Shown here piece after piece: positions 1 through 8,411 of a stretch of DNA of 64,000 nucleotides. This stretch comes from Corynebacterium occultum (GTDB taxonomy: Bacteria > Actinomycetota > Actinomycetes > Mycobacteriales > Mycobacteriaceae). The DNA lies in contig NZ_CP046455.1 in NCBI RefSeq assembly GCF_009734425.1, forward strand, positions 2,666,001-2,730,000. The letters run 5' to 3'. The first letter of the stretch is position 1; each line of letters begins with the position of its first letter. Position numbers and translations under genes: made by a program. Under the pieces are notes generated by a model that ran no database searches, was not told where the DNA came from, and was given only the letters and a program-made list of their open reading frames with translations.

Positions 1-422
1 TCGCGAACCTCCTCGCCGGGCTGGTTCTCGCCCTGCTGATCACCTTCGGGTTGCCGCTGCCGGCGATGCCGATCTACGGGTTGCGCATCAACTGGGGTCC
101 CTTTTTCCAGCTGATGGGATCCTGGATCTTCAACCTGATGCTCGCCTCCGCCAAGGTGGCCTGGCTGGCACTGCGTCCCCAGGCCCCGCCGAAGACCTCC
201 ATCGTTCAGGTGCCGATGCGCGTGCAGAATGACCTGGTCCTCGCCTTCGGCACCATGCTCTTCAACCTGCAGCCGGGTGGTTCCGTCACCGATATCGACA
301 TCGCCAACCGGATGTGGACCATCCACCTGCTGGACACCGACACCGAGGAACAGCTGCAGGCTGAAATCGCGAACGTGGCCACGTTGGAACGCCGCCTCAT
401 CAACGCCTTCGAAAGGAGCTAA
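1..422 (+). CDS. mnhE: Na+/H+ antiporter subunit E (MnhE/MrpE), 5' end cut by window
   Basis: The reading frame is open from base 3, so the start codon lies before the window and only the last 139 codons are seen. The visible part begins with the end of a hydrophobic segment, continues through a second one (around LMGSWIFNLMLASAKVAWLAL), and ends in a soluble domain with the MrpE-typical stretch on membrane insertion and turnover of large integral proteins (LQPGGSVTDID). MrpE is a small membrane subunit of the multi-subunit Mrp cation/proton antiporter. The F and G subunits follow with 5 nt and overlapping spacing, which confirms the operon. Subunits A-D are expected just upstream. The call is firm because of the E-F-G order. 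Confidence 0.9.
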   Translation, partial: ANLLAGLVLALLITFGLPLPAMPIYGLRINWGPFFQLMGSWIFNLMLASAKVAWLALRPQAPPKTSIVQVPMRVQNDLVLAFGTMLFNLQPGGSVTDIDIANRMWTIHLLDTDTEEQLQAEIANVATLERRLINAFERS

Positions 423-427
423 GCCGG

Positions 428-703
428 ATGGATCCCGCAATCTACAATTCGATCCTGATCATCGCCTCGCTCTTCTTCTCCGCCTCCTTCCTGATGACCA
501 TGTGGGCCATCCTGATCGGGCCCAACTCCCTGGACCGGCTGCTCGGCCTGGATGGGCTGGTCGCGATGATCCAGTGCGCCCTGGCCACCTACATCTGCTG
601 GACCCTGGACACCACCGTCTCCAATGCGATGCTGGTGGTGGCGCTGCTGGGCTTCATCAGCACCGTCAGTGTCGCCCGATTCCGGAAGCGGGATGGTTCC
701 TAA
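428..703 (+). CDS. mnhF: Na+/H+ antiporter subunit F (MnhF/MrpF)
   Basis: This 91-residue, very hydrophobic protein has three predicted membrane segments separated by the MrpF signature loop around residues 33-42 (GPNSLDRLLG). The normal length of MrpF is about 90 residues. It is one of the small membrane subunits needed for Mrp Na+(K+)/H+ exchange and pH homeostasis. AAGGAG at 413-418, inside the end of mnhE, is a good ribosome binding site for the ATG at 428. The stop codon overlaps the start of mnhG (TAATG), indicating translational coupling. Confidence 0.92.
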   Translation: MDPAIYNSILIIASLFFSASFLMTMWAILIGPNSLDRLLGLDGLVAMIQCALATYICWTLDTTVSNAMLVVALLGFISTVSVARFRKRDGS

Positions 704-1083
704 TGGATCTGCATGTGATCACCGACATCATCTCCCTGGTGCTTCTCCTGACCGGTGGCTTCCTGGCGTTCTCCGCCTCGGTCGGCCTGCTGCGTTTCAA
801 GGACACCATGTCCAAGGTCCACGCCATCACCAAACCCCAGACCACCGGGCTGATCCTCGCGGTCACCGGCACCATCATCCGGGTGCTGGGCAGCCCGGAC
901 TTCTCCCCCGCGGAACGCGGTGACCTGGGGGTCCTGCTGCTGCTGGTGATCTTCGCCCTGCTCACCAGTCCGGTCACCGCGCAGCGCGTGGGCCGCATCG
1001 GACGTCGTGAAGGTCTCTACGGGGAGAAAGGGAAGATGCTGGAGAACGAGGCCCCGGCGGATCGTTCCCTGCGCCGTCGTTAA
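703..1083 (+). CDS. mnhG: Na+/H+ antiporter subunit G (MnhG/MrpG)
   Basis: The protein has 126 residues with three membrane segments and the MrpG signature (GLLRFKDTMSKVHAITKPQT at about residues 28-47). The ATG shares its A with the TAA stop of mnhF. The frame is open far upstream, but this start is chosen because of the coupling, the family length and the N-terminal membrane segment. It is the last gene of the mrp operon; the next gene is convergent and begins about 100 nt away. The charged C-terminal tail (GRREGLYGEKGK onward) is cytoplasmic by the positive-inside rule. Confidence 0.92.
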   Translation: MDLHVITDIISLVLLLTGGFLAFSASVGLLRFKDTMSKVHAITKPQTTGLILAVTGTIIRVLGSPDFSPAERGDLGVLLLLVIFALLTSPVTAQRVGRIGRREGLYGEKGKMLENEAPADRSLRRR

Positions 1084-1181
1084 GCCAGGGATGAACTCCC
1101 CCTGGGGACACGGCCGGCCATGTGCGACAGCGGACTAAAAGCTCGCAGCGGACTTAAAACTGCGGGGGCCGAGCAGCCATA

Positions 1182-1775
1182 TCAGCGCAGGCGCTGCAGT
1201 CCCTCCACCAGGATCTCCGGGTATTCCCGGAACCAGGGTTGGGTTGAGCTCTCCACTTTCTGGTAGCTGGCCCCGGGGATCTTTCCGGCGGCCTCCCGGG
1301 CGAGTGCATCCCCCTGGGTTCCGGCCAGCACCTGCACCGGCAGACTGAGATCCCCGGCCAGCTCGCTGAGATCAAGTGCGGCGGCTTCCGCCAGCTGGTT
1401 GAGCATCTTCTGCTTGTCCACTCCCCTTCTCCGCAACAGGAAGCCGGGGGTCATCTTCAGACCCAGTTTCATCCCCTTGAGCTGCGCGGGATCGAAGCTC
1501 AGGGAAAGATCCGAGAGGGTCAGAGAGTTGACCCGCCGGGGGTTGGCGGCGGCATACCTCAGCGCCACCATGGCGCCACTTTCATGGCCCACCAGGTGGA
1601 AGTAACCCAGTTCATTTTTCTGGACATAGTCGAAGAGCTGCTCCTCCTGTTCCGCCAGGCTGCCCCGCAGCAGCGGGATCTTGGGGGTGAGCTCCGGAGG
1701 CAGTGCATTGACCACCTCGGTCCAGACCTCGGGCAGCTGTCCCGTGCCGGGCAGCAGGATCAGGTACTCACTCAA
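1182..1775 (-). CDS. Alpha/beta-hydrolase fold protein with Glu at the nucleophile position
   Basis: The 197-residue protein opens with LILLPGTG (an oxyanion-hole type loop after the first strand) and has the nucleophile-elbow sequence [13 protein letters not shown] at about residues 62-74. In catalytic members the pattern is G-x-Nu-x-G with Ser, Asp or Cys as nucleophile. Here that position is Glu65, with Ser66 after it. At roughly 200 residues it is shorter than most family members (250-300) and seems to lack a large lid. It starts with TTG at 1775 and overlaps the upstream YbdK-like gene by 8 nt, so translation is probably coupled. Its substrate is unknown; it may be non-enzymatic or have unusual chemistry. 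Confidence 0.7.
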   Translation of the reverse strand: MSEYLILLPGTGQLPEVWTEVVNALPPELTPKIPLLRGSLAEQEEQLFDYVQKNELGYFHLVGHESGAMVALRYAAANPRRVNSLTLSDLSLSFDPAQLKGMKLGLKMTPGFLLRRRGVDKQKMLNQLAEAAALDLSELAGDLSLPVQVLAGTQGDALAREAAGKIPGASYQKVESSTQPWFREYPEILVEGLQRLR

Positions 1776-2901
1776 GGGGCCTCATCTCCTTCAGCTCCCG
1801 GCAGGTCTGGTCCACCGCCGGGATCCAGGAACCGGTCTTCTGGAAGATACGACGCTGGCGGTGATAACCGGCACCACGCTCCAGGATCTCCTGGACCAGG
1901 GCCAGTTCGGCGGCACAGCCCAGCTCCTCGGCGAGTTCAGCGAGGTCGGTGACCATCTCGGCCAGTTCCTCCGTCACCCAGCGTTCATCGGTGTCACGGT
2001 TGACGATGATCTGTGCTTCCAGCCCATAGCGCGCGGCCCGCCACTTATTCTCCGAGATATGCCAGGGCTGGAGGGTGGGCAGCTGTTCCCCGCGGTCGAT
2101 CATCCGGTCATAGTGGACCACCAGGCAATGAGTGAGGGCCACCACCGCGGAAAGTTCCCGCAGGTTGGAGGTGGCATCGGAGATACGCACCTCGATGGTG
2201 CCCCACTTGCTGGCCGGGCGGATGTCAAAATGCATGGAACCGGTGTGGTTGATCACCCCGGAACGGTCCTGGTCATGCATGTAGTCCAGCCACTCCTGCC
2301 AGCTCTGGAACTGGTAGGGCAGGCCGGCGGTGGGCAGCTGCTGATAAAGCATGGTCCGGTTGGAGGCATAACCGGTGTCTATGCCGTCCCAACCCGGGGA
2401 GGAGGCCGTCAGTGCCAGCAGGTGCGGGTAGTTGGTGCTCAGGGCGTTGATGATCGGCCAGACGCGGTCCTCATGGCTGATGCCGACGTGGACGTGGATG
2501 CCCCAGATCAGCATCTGGGAACCCCAGTACTGGGTGCGGGCGATGATCTCGGCGTAGCTGCCCTTGACCGAGACCGGTTGGGTACGGAAATCAGAGAAGG
2601 GGTGGGAACCGGAGGCCCAGACCTCCAGGCCCAGCTCATCGGCGGCGGCGACCACCGCCTGCAGGGAGTTGTCCAGATCCACCACGGCCTGGGGGACCGT
2701 GTCACAGATGCCGGTGACCAGCTCCACGGTGTTCTGCAGGAACTCCCGCTCCAGGTGGATCTCGGGGTGGTCGCGGTGGACGATGTCGACGACATCCCCG
2801 GCGCGGGGCACCAGATCCCGGGTTTCCGGGTCCAGCAGCGCAATCTCCCACTCCACTCCGAGCGTGGGGCGGGGGGAACGCTTGAATTCAATGGCGGCCA
2901 T
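1768..2901 (-). CDS. YbdK-type carboxylate-amine ligase (glutamate-cysteine ligase 2 family)
   Basis: The 377-residue protein matches the GCS2/YbdK family: N-terminal [12 protein letters not shown] (metal/ATP-binding Glu residues), a central HVHVGI motif, and [19 protein letters not shown] further on. Family members form gamma-glutamyl-amino acid type bonds using ATP, although the physiological product in actinobacteria is uncertain and these bacteria make mycothiol rather than glutathione. The ATG at 2901 is preferred over one 36 nt upstream because GGAAGGGAGGT lies 5 nt before it. The homologue Rv0433 sits in the same neighbourhood in M. tuberculosis (def, DUF3263, VirR). It leads a two-gene unit with the alpha/beta hydrolase. 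Confidence 0.85.
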   Translation of the reverse strand: MAAIEFKRSPRPTLGVEWEIALLDPETRDLVPRAGDVVDIVHRDHPEIHLEREFLQNTVELVTGICDTVPQAVVDLDNSLQAVVAAADELGLEVWASGSHPFSDFRTQPVSVKGSYAEIIARTQYWGSQMLIWGIHVHVGISHEDRVWPIINALSTNYPHLLALTASSPGWDGIDTGYASNRTMLYQQLPTAGLPYQFQSWQEWLDYMHDQDRSGVINHTGSMHFDIRPASKWGTIEVRISDATSNLRELSAVVALTHCLVVHYDRMIDRGEQLPTLQPWHISENKWRAARYGLEAQIIVNRDTDERWVTEELAEMVTDLAELAEELGCAAELALVQEILERGAGYHRQRRIFQKTGSWIPAVDQTCRELKEMRPLE

Positions 2902-2949
2902 CACGGACCTCCCTTCCTGAGATTCCCGTGCTGACACGGGGAGGGGTTA

Positions 2950-3657
2950 TTAGAGGATGACTTCCTTGACCAGGACCAGGGTCAGGTCATTGGTGCCACC
3001 GGTCTCATCGGGCAGGGTGTCCTTGTAGACGCGGGCGACACCACCGAGGCGGGAGGCCAGCTCACGGGCCTCCTGCTCCGCCTCGGGGTTATCGGGATGG
3101 AAGAATACGGTGGTTTCCGGGAATATTTCATCCGCGAAGTTCCCGACCTCGCCGAGTTCATAGCCCTCATCGTTGAGCTGTTCCGAGACGGTGGCGGCCA
3201 GCTGGGGGACGGTGGAGTTGTTCAGCACATTCAGCTTGGGGGTGTCTGCGGGCTTGCCGGAGGCGGTGCCGGCCGGGGCGGCATCCCGGTCACGGCTTTC
3301 AGCTGCCTCCGGTTGACGCTCCCCTTCGCCGGCTTCCGGGGTGTCCCCCGGGGCCGGGGAGTCAGCATCTTCGGCATCTTCCCGGGCGGATTCCTCAACC
3401 GGGGTGTCCCGGTCTGCGTCACCGTTGACATCAGGTGTCGCATTGTTGGCACCGTTGGCACCGGATTCAGCTGGGGCGCTGTCCGAGGTGTTGGAGGATT
3501 CGGCGGTCTGGGTGGGGTCCTCGCCGTCCTGGGTCAGGGAATAAAGCCCCCACAGCCCCAGCAGCACGGCTACTGCGATGAGCACCATGGCCAGGCCACG
3601 CAGCGGCAGGCCGCCGGTGGCGGGGGAATTCTGGGTCTCCGGGTTATTATTCGACAC
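2950..3657 (-). CDS. LytR C-terminal domain envelope protein, VirR-like
   Basis: A short cytoplasmic N-terminus is followed by one membrane segment (GLAMVLIAVAVLLGLWGLYSL, residues about 20-40), then an acidic linker of roughly 90 residues rich in Ser, Glu and Ala, and a C-terminal LytR_C domain (from PKLNVLNNST to the end). This architecture and the position between a DUF3263 gene and a YbdK gene match Rv0431 (VirR), a membrane protein linked to envelope integrity and vesicle release in mycobacteria. The sodC gene that lies between virR and the YbdK gene in M. tuberculosis is absent here. The start is GTG. A -10-like TAGACT (minus strand, 3665-3670) ends 7 nt before it, so the mRNA is probably leaderless. 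Confidence 0.82.
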   Translation of the reverse strand: MSNNNPETQNSPATGGLPLRGLAMVLIAVAVLLGLWGLYSLTQDGEDPTQTAESSNTSDSAPAESGANGANNATPDVNGDADRDTPVEESAREDAEDADSPAPGDTPEAGEGERQPEAAESRDRDAAPAGTASGKPADTPKLNVLNNSTVPQLAATVSEQLNDEGYELGEVGNFADEIFPETTVFFHPDNPEAEQEARELASRLGGVARVYKDTLPDETGGTNDLTLVLVKEVIL

Positions 3658-3816
3658 CCCTTAGAGTCTAGCCGTCTCAACCTCTCAACCGCGCCTCAGT
3701 ACACAATCCCGGGTGTGGGGCTGCTGTGACTGCTGTGACTGAAGGGATTGTTGAGCTGGGGAATCAACGACCCAGAGACCCCGGATCGGGGAAAGACCCG
3801 GAAAGCCTCACCCCCC

Positions 3817-4077
3817 TCACTCCTCCTGCCGCCCCTGATGCTGTCCGTGGGCCCGTTCCTCGGCACGCTGCTCACGGATCCGGCGCAGCCGGGCCACCAG
3901 GCCAGGATGGGCGGCCATGGCGGCTGGGGCGTCGATAAGCAGGTTGAGGCGCTGATAGTAGCGGATCGGGCTGATCCCCAGTTCCCGACGGATGGCTTCC
4001 TCTTTGGCACCGAGGCTGCGCGGGGAGGTCGCCTCGAAGTCCAGGAGGCGGGCGTCGAAGTCATCTAACTCTGGCAT
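3817..4077 (-). CDS. DUF3263 small protein (Rv0430-like)
   Basis: The 86-residue protein reads MPELDDFDARLLDFEA at the start, then GAKEEAIRRELGIS-RYYQRLN, a helix-turn-helix-like core typical of DUF3263, and ends in a basic/Gln-rich tail. It is diverged from def with only 16 nt between the start codons, exactly as Rv0430 is from def in M. tuberculosis. A DNA-binding role is plausible from the helical core and the basic tail but is not established. The frame stays open upstream into the def region; the ATG at 4077 is chosen because the conserved domain begins there and a -10 box lies 6 nt before it. It contains one copy of the decamer GTCGATAAGC (3931-3940), inside the coding sequence for LLIDAP. 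Confidence 0.85.
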   Translation of the reverse strand: MPELDDFDARLLDFEATSPRSLGAKEEAIRRELGISPIRYYQRLNLLIDAPAAMAAHPGLVARLRRIREQRAEERAHGQHQGRQEE

Positions 4078-4080
4078 GCC

Positions 4081-4089
4081 TAAACTGTA
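4081..4089. promoter_or_regulatory. Overlapping divergent -10 boxes for def and the DUF3263 gene
   Basis: TAAACT (plus strand, 4081-4086) ends 7 nt before the def ATG. TACAGT (minus strand, 4084-4089) ends 6 nt before the DUF3263 ATG. Both fit the corynebacterial TANNNT -10 pattern and the spacing of leaderless transcripts. The boxes share three base pairs, so the two promoters should compete for polymerase. This is inferred from sequence only. Confidence 0.6.
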
Positions 4090-4093
4090 GGGC

Positions 4094-4732
4094 ATGACTG
4101 TTCGTCCGATCGTTATCCACGGTGACCCCGTGCTGCACAATCCCACCACCGAAGTAACTGAATCCCCGGCTGAGCTGGCGGAGCTCATCGCCGACATGTA
4201 CGAGACCATGGAGGTGGCCAACGGCGTCGGCCTGGCCGCCAACCAGATCGGCGTGGGTAAACGCCTCTTCGTCTACCACTGCCCCGACATCGACGGCCCC
4301 AACGGGGAAGCGCTGCCGGAAGCGGAACAAAGTATGCGCCGCGGCTGTGTGATCAACCCCGTGCTGGAAACCTCCGAGATCCCGGAAACCATGCCCGCCG
4401 ATGACGGCACCGATGATGAGGGCTGCCTCTCCGTCCCCGGGGAAGGCTTCCCCACCCCCCGCGCCGACTGGGCCCGGGTGACCGGCACCGATGAAAACGG
4501 CAACCCCGTCACCGTCGAAGGCTACGGCTTCTTCGCCCGCTGCCTGCAGCATGAGGTCGGCCACCTCGACGGTTTCCTCTACACCGACGTCCTGATCGGA
4601 CGCTACAAGCGGGCCGCGAAGAAAACCATCAAACGCAATGGCTGGACCGAAGCCGGCCTGACCTGGCTGCCGGGTGTGGATGAGGATCCCTTCGGCCACG
4701 ACGAGCTCGCCGAAGAAGAAGCAGAAAGCTGA
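4094..4732 (+). CDS. def: Peptide deformylase
   Basis: All three deformylase motifs are present: [10 protein letters not shown] (residues 44-53), EGCLS (109-113) and QHEVGHLDG (152-160), which gives the metal ligands Cys111, His153 and His157 and the catalytic Glu154. The enzyme removes the formyl group from nascent polypeptides at the ribosome. At 212 residues it is a little longer than the usual 170-200, with a longer loop between the first and second motif and an acidic C-terminal tail. The GNAT gene begins 1 nt after its stop codon, so the two are co-transcribed. Confidence 0.97.
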   Translation: MTVRPIVIHGDPVLHNPTTEVTESPAELAELIADMYETMEVANGVGLAANQIGVGKRLFVYHCPDIDGPNGEALPEAEQSMRRGCVINPVLETSEIPETMPADDGTDDEGCLSVPGEGFPTPRADWARVTGTDENGNPVTVEGYGFFARCLQHEVGHLDGFLYTDVLIGRYKRAAKKTIKRNGWTEAGLTWLPGVDEDPFGHDELAEEEAES

Positions 4733-4733
4733 T

Positions 4734-5732
4734 ATGGCCGGTTTCTTCCGTTCTGATCCCCTCAAGGTCGGCGACCGGGTGGTGGCACGCCGCATCCTGC
4801 CGGACACCCCCGGCCATCTCAGCGATGTGATCGGCCACGTCCTCTCGGTGGATCCCCTGGTGCTGCGCCCCCAGTCGGTGGGCGGATTCCCCAGCCAGGC
4901 CCCCGCCATCGAGATTCCCGCTGAGTTGCTCAAGATTGTGAAGAAACTCTCGCCCCGCCGGATCCGCAACTCCGATATCCGCGCCATCGAAACCGCCACC
5001 GCAAAAGCCTTCCCCGGCATCGAGCACCGCTGGTCCGGATCCGGGCAATGGCTGCTGCGCGCCGGGGATGGGGTGACCGAGCGTTCCAACTCCGCCGCCC
5101 CCCTGGGCCCCTCCGCGGGTTTTGATTCCGTACCCCTCGAGGAGATCCTCGATTTCTACCGCTCCCACCAGCTTCCCGTCCGACTGCTGCTACCGGAGCG
5201 CCTGGGCAACCCGGCACTGCGCATGGTCAGCGCCGATGGCTGGGAACTGGGCCCGGAGATCATCATCATGCACCGTGACCTCGCGCTGCCGCCGCTTATC
5301 GACGACCCCGGCCACCTGAGCTTCCGCATCGATGAACAGCCCGATGAAGACTGGCTCGACCTGTACCACTTCCGGGGTCAGCCGTTGCCGCACCGTGCGC
5401 TGGAACTGCTGCGCACCAGGATCGACGGCCAGATGGGCTTCGGTCGGCTGCTCACCCCCGCGGGGGAAACCGTCGCCATCACCCGCGGCACCATCACCGC
5501 CGCGGAAAACGACCGTGTCTTCCTCGGTTACTCCGCAGTGGAGGTGGCCCCCGCCTGGCGCCGCCGTGGGCTGGGAACCCGCTTGGGTGCGGAGATGCTG
5601 CGCTGGGGTGCCGAACACGGAGCCGATGAAGCCTATTTGCAGGTCATCGCCACAAATCTGGCGGGCATCGGGCTCTATGACAAGCTCGGTTTCGTCGAGC
5701 ATCACCGGCACCGCTATGCCCACCTGAATTAG
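4734..5732 (+). CDS. GNAT-family N-acetyltransferase (Rv0428c-like)
   Basis: The predicted protein has 332 residues. The N-terminal part (FFRSDPLKVGDRVVARRIL) looks like a small beta-rich domain. The C-terminal part is a GNAT fold with the acetyl-CoA pyrophosphate loop RRRGLGTRLGAEML at about residues 275-288 and the beta-4/alpha-4 segment AYLQVIATNLAGIGLYDKLGF. The start at 4734 follows the def stop by 1 nt; the longer frame upstream lies entirely inside def. The same gene order (xth, GNAT, def) exists in M. tuberculosis. The substrate is unknown; the tight link to def suggests, but does not prove, a protein N-terminus or ribosome-related role. Confidence 0.85.
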   Translation: MAGFFRSDPLKVGDRVVARRILPDTPGHLSDVIGHVLSVDPLVLRPQSVGGFPSQAPAIEIPAELLKIVKKLSPRRIRNSDIRAIETATAKAFPGIEHRWSGSGQWLLRAGDGVTERSNSAAPLGPSAGFDSVPLEEILDFYRSHQLPVRLLLPERLGNPALRMVSADGWELGPEIIIMHRDLALPPLIDDPGHLSFRIDEQPDEDWLDLYHFRGQPLPHRALELLRTRIDGQMGFGRLLTPAGETVAITRGTITAAENDRVFLGYSAVEVAPAWRRRGLGTRLGAEMLRWGAEHGADEAYLQVIATNLAGIGLYDKLGFVEHHRHRYAHLN

Positions 5733-6003
5733 TTCAGCTGCGCCGGCCCCCGTGGTGGTGGCGGTGGTGGCGGGCTCAGGGTTTTCCCGTTTCCTGATCA
5801 TCATCCTGAATATCCACCGGAACCGGGATTACAGGGGGGGGAGACACCGGGGCCAGCCACTCAGGTGCCCCCGGCAGAACATCCCCTGCTGACCGGGAGG
5901 ATGGTGCTCAGGAGAAGGACCCCCTCGGTGACAGCCCGGTTCCCGGTGCCGGTACCCCACTCCGATTCTCCCCCGCATAGGTTCATCGTGCAGGTGGAAC
6001 GGC

Positions 6004-6009
6004 TACTGT
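6004..6009 (+). promoter_or_regulatory. -10 box for leaderless xth mRNA
   Basis: TACTGT fits TANNNT and ends 7 nt before the xth ATG at 6017; there is no Shine-Dalgarno sequence in between. The 284 nt between the GNAT gene and xth otherwise hold no supported gene. Confidence 0.5.
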
Positions 6010-6016
6010 AGGACAC

Positions 6017-6814
6017 ATGCGTATTGCCAGTTGGAACGTGAACTCGGCCCGCACCCGGGTAGACCGCATGGTGGATTTTCTGGTCCGGCAGGATGTGGAT
6101 GTCCTGGCGGTCCAGGAAACCAAGTGCACGGATGAGCAGTTCCCCACCGCACGTTTCGAGGAGCTGGGTTATCAGGTCGCCCATTTTGGGCTGAGCCAGT
6201 GGAATGGCGTGGCCCTCATCTCCCGCGTCGGGCTGGAGGACGTGGAAACGCACTTCCCCGGCCAACCCGGCTTTGCCAAGGACCCCACCCAGGAACAGGC
6301 CATCGAGGCCCGCGCCATCGGCGCCACCTGTGGCGGGGTCAGGGTGTGGAGCCTGTACGTGCCCAATGGCCGCGAGATCGCTGACCCGCACTATGACTAC
6401 AAACTGCGCTGGCTCTTCGCCCTGGGCATCCACGTCACCGAACGCCTGGGCAAAGATCCCCAGGCCAAGGTCGTCTTCTGCGGTGACTACAACATCGCCC
6501 CACATGATGAGGATGTCTGGGATCTCTCCTTCTTCGAGGGCAGAACCCACATCACCGAACCGGAGCGCGCCTCCTTCGACACTCTGCTGGAACGTGGCCT
6601 GGTAGAGGTCAGCCGACAGTTCACCGAAGACCAGTTCACCTACTGGGACTACAAGGGCATGCGTTTCCAGAAGGGTGAGGGCATGCGCATCGACTTCCAG
6701 TTGGCCACCCCTGCCCTGGCAGCCACCGCCGCCGGTGGTTTCGTGGATGTTGAAGAGCGCAGCACCAAGGGAGCATCTGACCATGCCCCGGTAGTGATCG
6801 ACTACGAGCTCTAG
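6017..6814 (+). CDS. xth: Exodeoxyribonuclease III
   Basis: The 265-residue protein carries the exonuclease III / AP-endonuclease signature residues in order: WNVNSAR near the N-terminus, QETK (metal-binding Glu), YVPNG, GDYNIAP (catalytic Asp and Asn), RIDF and SDHAPV (catalytic His) at the C-terminus. It acts in base-excision repair, cutting at abasic sites and degrading 3' ends of double-stranded DNA. Length and motif spacing are normal. The cardiolipin synthase gene starts 8 nt downstream and is probably co-transcribed. Confidence 0.95.
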   Translation: MRIASWNVNSARTRVDRMVDFLVRQDVDVLAVQETKCTDEQFPTARFEELGYQVAHFGLSQWNGVALISRVGLEDVETHFPGQPGFAKDPTQEQAIEARAIGATCGGVRVWSLYVPNGREIADPHYDYKLRWLFALGIHVTERLGKDPQAKVVFCGDYNIAPHDEDVWDLSFFEGRTHITEPERASFDTLLERGLVEVSRQFTEDQFTYWDYKGMRFQKGEGMRIDFQLATPALAATAAGGFVDVEERSTKGASDHAPVVIDYEL

Positions 6815-6822
6815 AATCGCCC

Positions 6823-8334
6823 GTGAGTCTCTCCATAGATCTTGAGGTCTGGCAGACCATCGGTCTGCTCATCGACTACAGCATCAAGATTCTGGCGATC
6901 GGTTTTGTTCCGGAGGGCAGGAGGCCCAGCTCCTCCAATGCCTGGCTGCTGACCATTCTGCTGCTTCCGGTCCTCGGCCTACCGCTCTTCCTGCTGATGG
7001 GCAGCCCCTACATCAACCGGCGCCGCCACCGGATCCAGGAAGAATCCCAGGCCATGGTGGAAAATGTCCTGGCCGAGGTACCCGACTACCCCGTGGACGC
7101 CACCGTCGACCGGGAGGTGGCCTCCCTGATCCGGCAGAACCGTTTCCTCACCGGCAACCCCGCTGTCGTGGGCATCAACCAGGGTCTGCTCGCTGACTAT
7201 GAGGGCACGATCCGGAGGATGGCGGCAGCCGTGGATGGGGCGGAGGTGCAGGTCCATGTGCAGATCTACATCATGTCCTGGGATGAAACCACCGACCCCT
7301 TCTTCCGCGCCCTGGAACGGGCGGTCAAACGGGGTGTGAAGGTGCGCCTCCTCTTCGACCAGGTGGGCAGCTTCAAATACCCCGGCTACCTCAAACTGGG
7401 GAAACGTCTCAGCGAGATCGGGGTGGAATGGCATCTCATGCTGCCCCTGCAGCCCTGGCGTGCCCGCTTCCGCCGCCCCGATCTCCGCAACCACCGCAAG
7501 ATGCTGATCGTGGACAGCGAGATCGGGTTCCTCGGTTCCCTGAACATGATCGACCGTTCCTACCGGGTGCGTGCCAATGTCCGGGCGGGCCGCCAGTGGG
7601 TGGACGTGATGGTGGAGTTCACCGGTTCCGTGGTCACCTCAATGGAGATGCTCTTCGCGGTTGACTGGTACTCCGAAACCAATGAGGACCTGGAGATCTC
7701 CCACCGTCTGCCCCGGCACCACCTGCCCGCCCCCGCCTCTGAAGATGCCCCGGAGACCTCCGCCCGTAACCTGGTGCAGCTGGTCCCCTCCGGTCCCGGC
7801 TACTCCACTGAACCCAACCTCCGGATGTTCAACTCGGTGGTCCACCACGCCAAGGAGCGGCTGATTCTCTGCAGCCCCTACTTCATCCCCGATGAATCCC
7901 TGCTGGAGGCGGTGACCACCGCCTGCTACCGCGGGGTGAAGGTGGAACTGATGGTCAGCGAGAAAGCCGACCAGTTCATGGTGCACCATGCGCAGTCCAG
8001 CTACTACCAGGCCCTGCTGGAGGCTGGGGTGCGCATCCACCAGTTCCCCGCGCCCTTCGTGCTGCACTCCAAGTTCGTCATCGCCGACCCAGACGGGCCG
8101 GTCGGTGATCCGCTCGGGGTGGTCGGCTCCAGCAACATGGACATGCGCAGCTTCGGGTTGAACTACGAGGTCTCCCTGATGATCACCCAGGGAAATCTGC
8201 TGCGCCAGCTCGCCGACCTGGCCGAGGTCTACCGGTCCGTGGCGAAGGAACTGACCCTGGAGGCCTGGAACCGACGCAGCTTCTTTCGCCGCTACGTGGA
8301 CAATGTCATGCGGCTGACCAGCGCACTGCAATAA
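6823..8334 (+). CDS. cls: Cardiolipin synthase, phospholipase D type
   Basis: Two N-terminal membrane segments (about residues 8-27 and 42-60) precede two PLD catalytic motifs, HRKMLIVDSEIGFLGSLN from His224 and HSKFVIAD...SSNMD from His415. This is the usual layout of bacterial ClsA-type enzymes, which join two phosphatidylglycerol (or PG plus CDP-DAG) molecules to make cardiolipin in the membrane. The length of 503 residues is normal. The start is GTG with a weak ribosome site, close behind xth. The next gene is convergent. Confidence 0.93.
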   Translation: MSLSIDLEVWQTIGLLIDYSIKILAIGFVPEGRRPSSSNAWLLTILLLPVLGLPLFLLMGSPYINRRRHRIQEESQAMVENVLAEVPDYPVDATVDREVASLIRQNRFLTGNPAVVGINQGLLADYEGTIRRMAAAVDGAEVQVHVQIYIMSWDETTDPFFRALERAVKRGVKVRLLFDQVGSFKYPGYLKLGKRLSEIGVEWHLMLPLQPWRARFRRPDLRNHRKMLIVDSEIGFLGSLNMIDRSYRVRANVRAGRQWVDVMVEFTGSVVTSMEMLFAVDWYSETNEDLEISHRLPRHHLPAPASEDAPETSARNLVQLVPSGPGYSTEPNLRMFNSVVHHAKERLILCSPYFIPDESLLEAVTTACYRGVKVELMVSEKADQFMVHHAQSSYYQALLEAGVRIHQFPAPFVLHSKFVIADPDGPVGDPLGVVGSSNMDMRSFGLNYEVSLMITQGNLLRQLADLAEVYRSVAKELTLEAWNRRSFFRRYVDNVMRLTSALQ

Positions 8335-8342
8335 CCCCGCCG

Positions 8343-8400
8343 CCCCGGCACCGGACCATGTGGGCAAGCGCGGGCCGGGGATCCCACGGCGTCGATAAGC
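8343..8400. terminator. Convergent intergenic hairpin with one GTCGATAAGC copy
   Basis: CCCCGGC (8343-8349) can pair with GCCGGGG (8374-8380), just after the cls stop. The decamer GTCGATAAGC follows at 8391-8400, 12 nt before the end of the convergent bcr gene. There is no T-run, so termination strength is uncertain. Confidence 0.4.
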
Positions 8401-8411
8401 ATGGGGGAGAT

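Noticed and set aside
1681..2934. Long plus-strand open frame opposite the YbdK-like gene
   Set aside because: It is Gly/Val/Asp-rich, has no family features and mirrors the codon bias of the minus-strand gene, whose motifs are clear.
4112..4120. TTATCCACG, one mismatch from a DnaA box
   Set aside because: A single site inside def without neighbours; not an origin.
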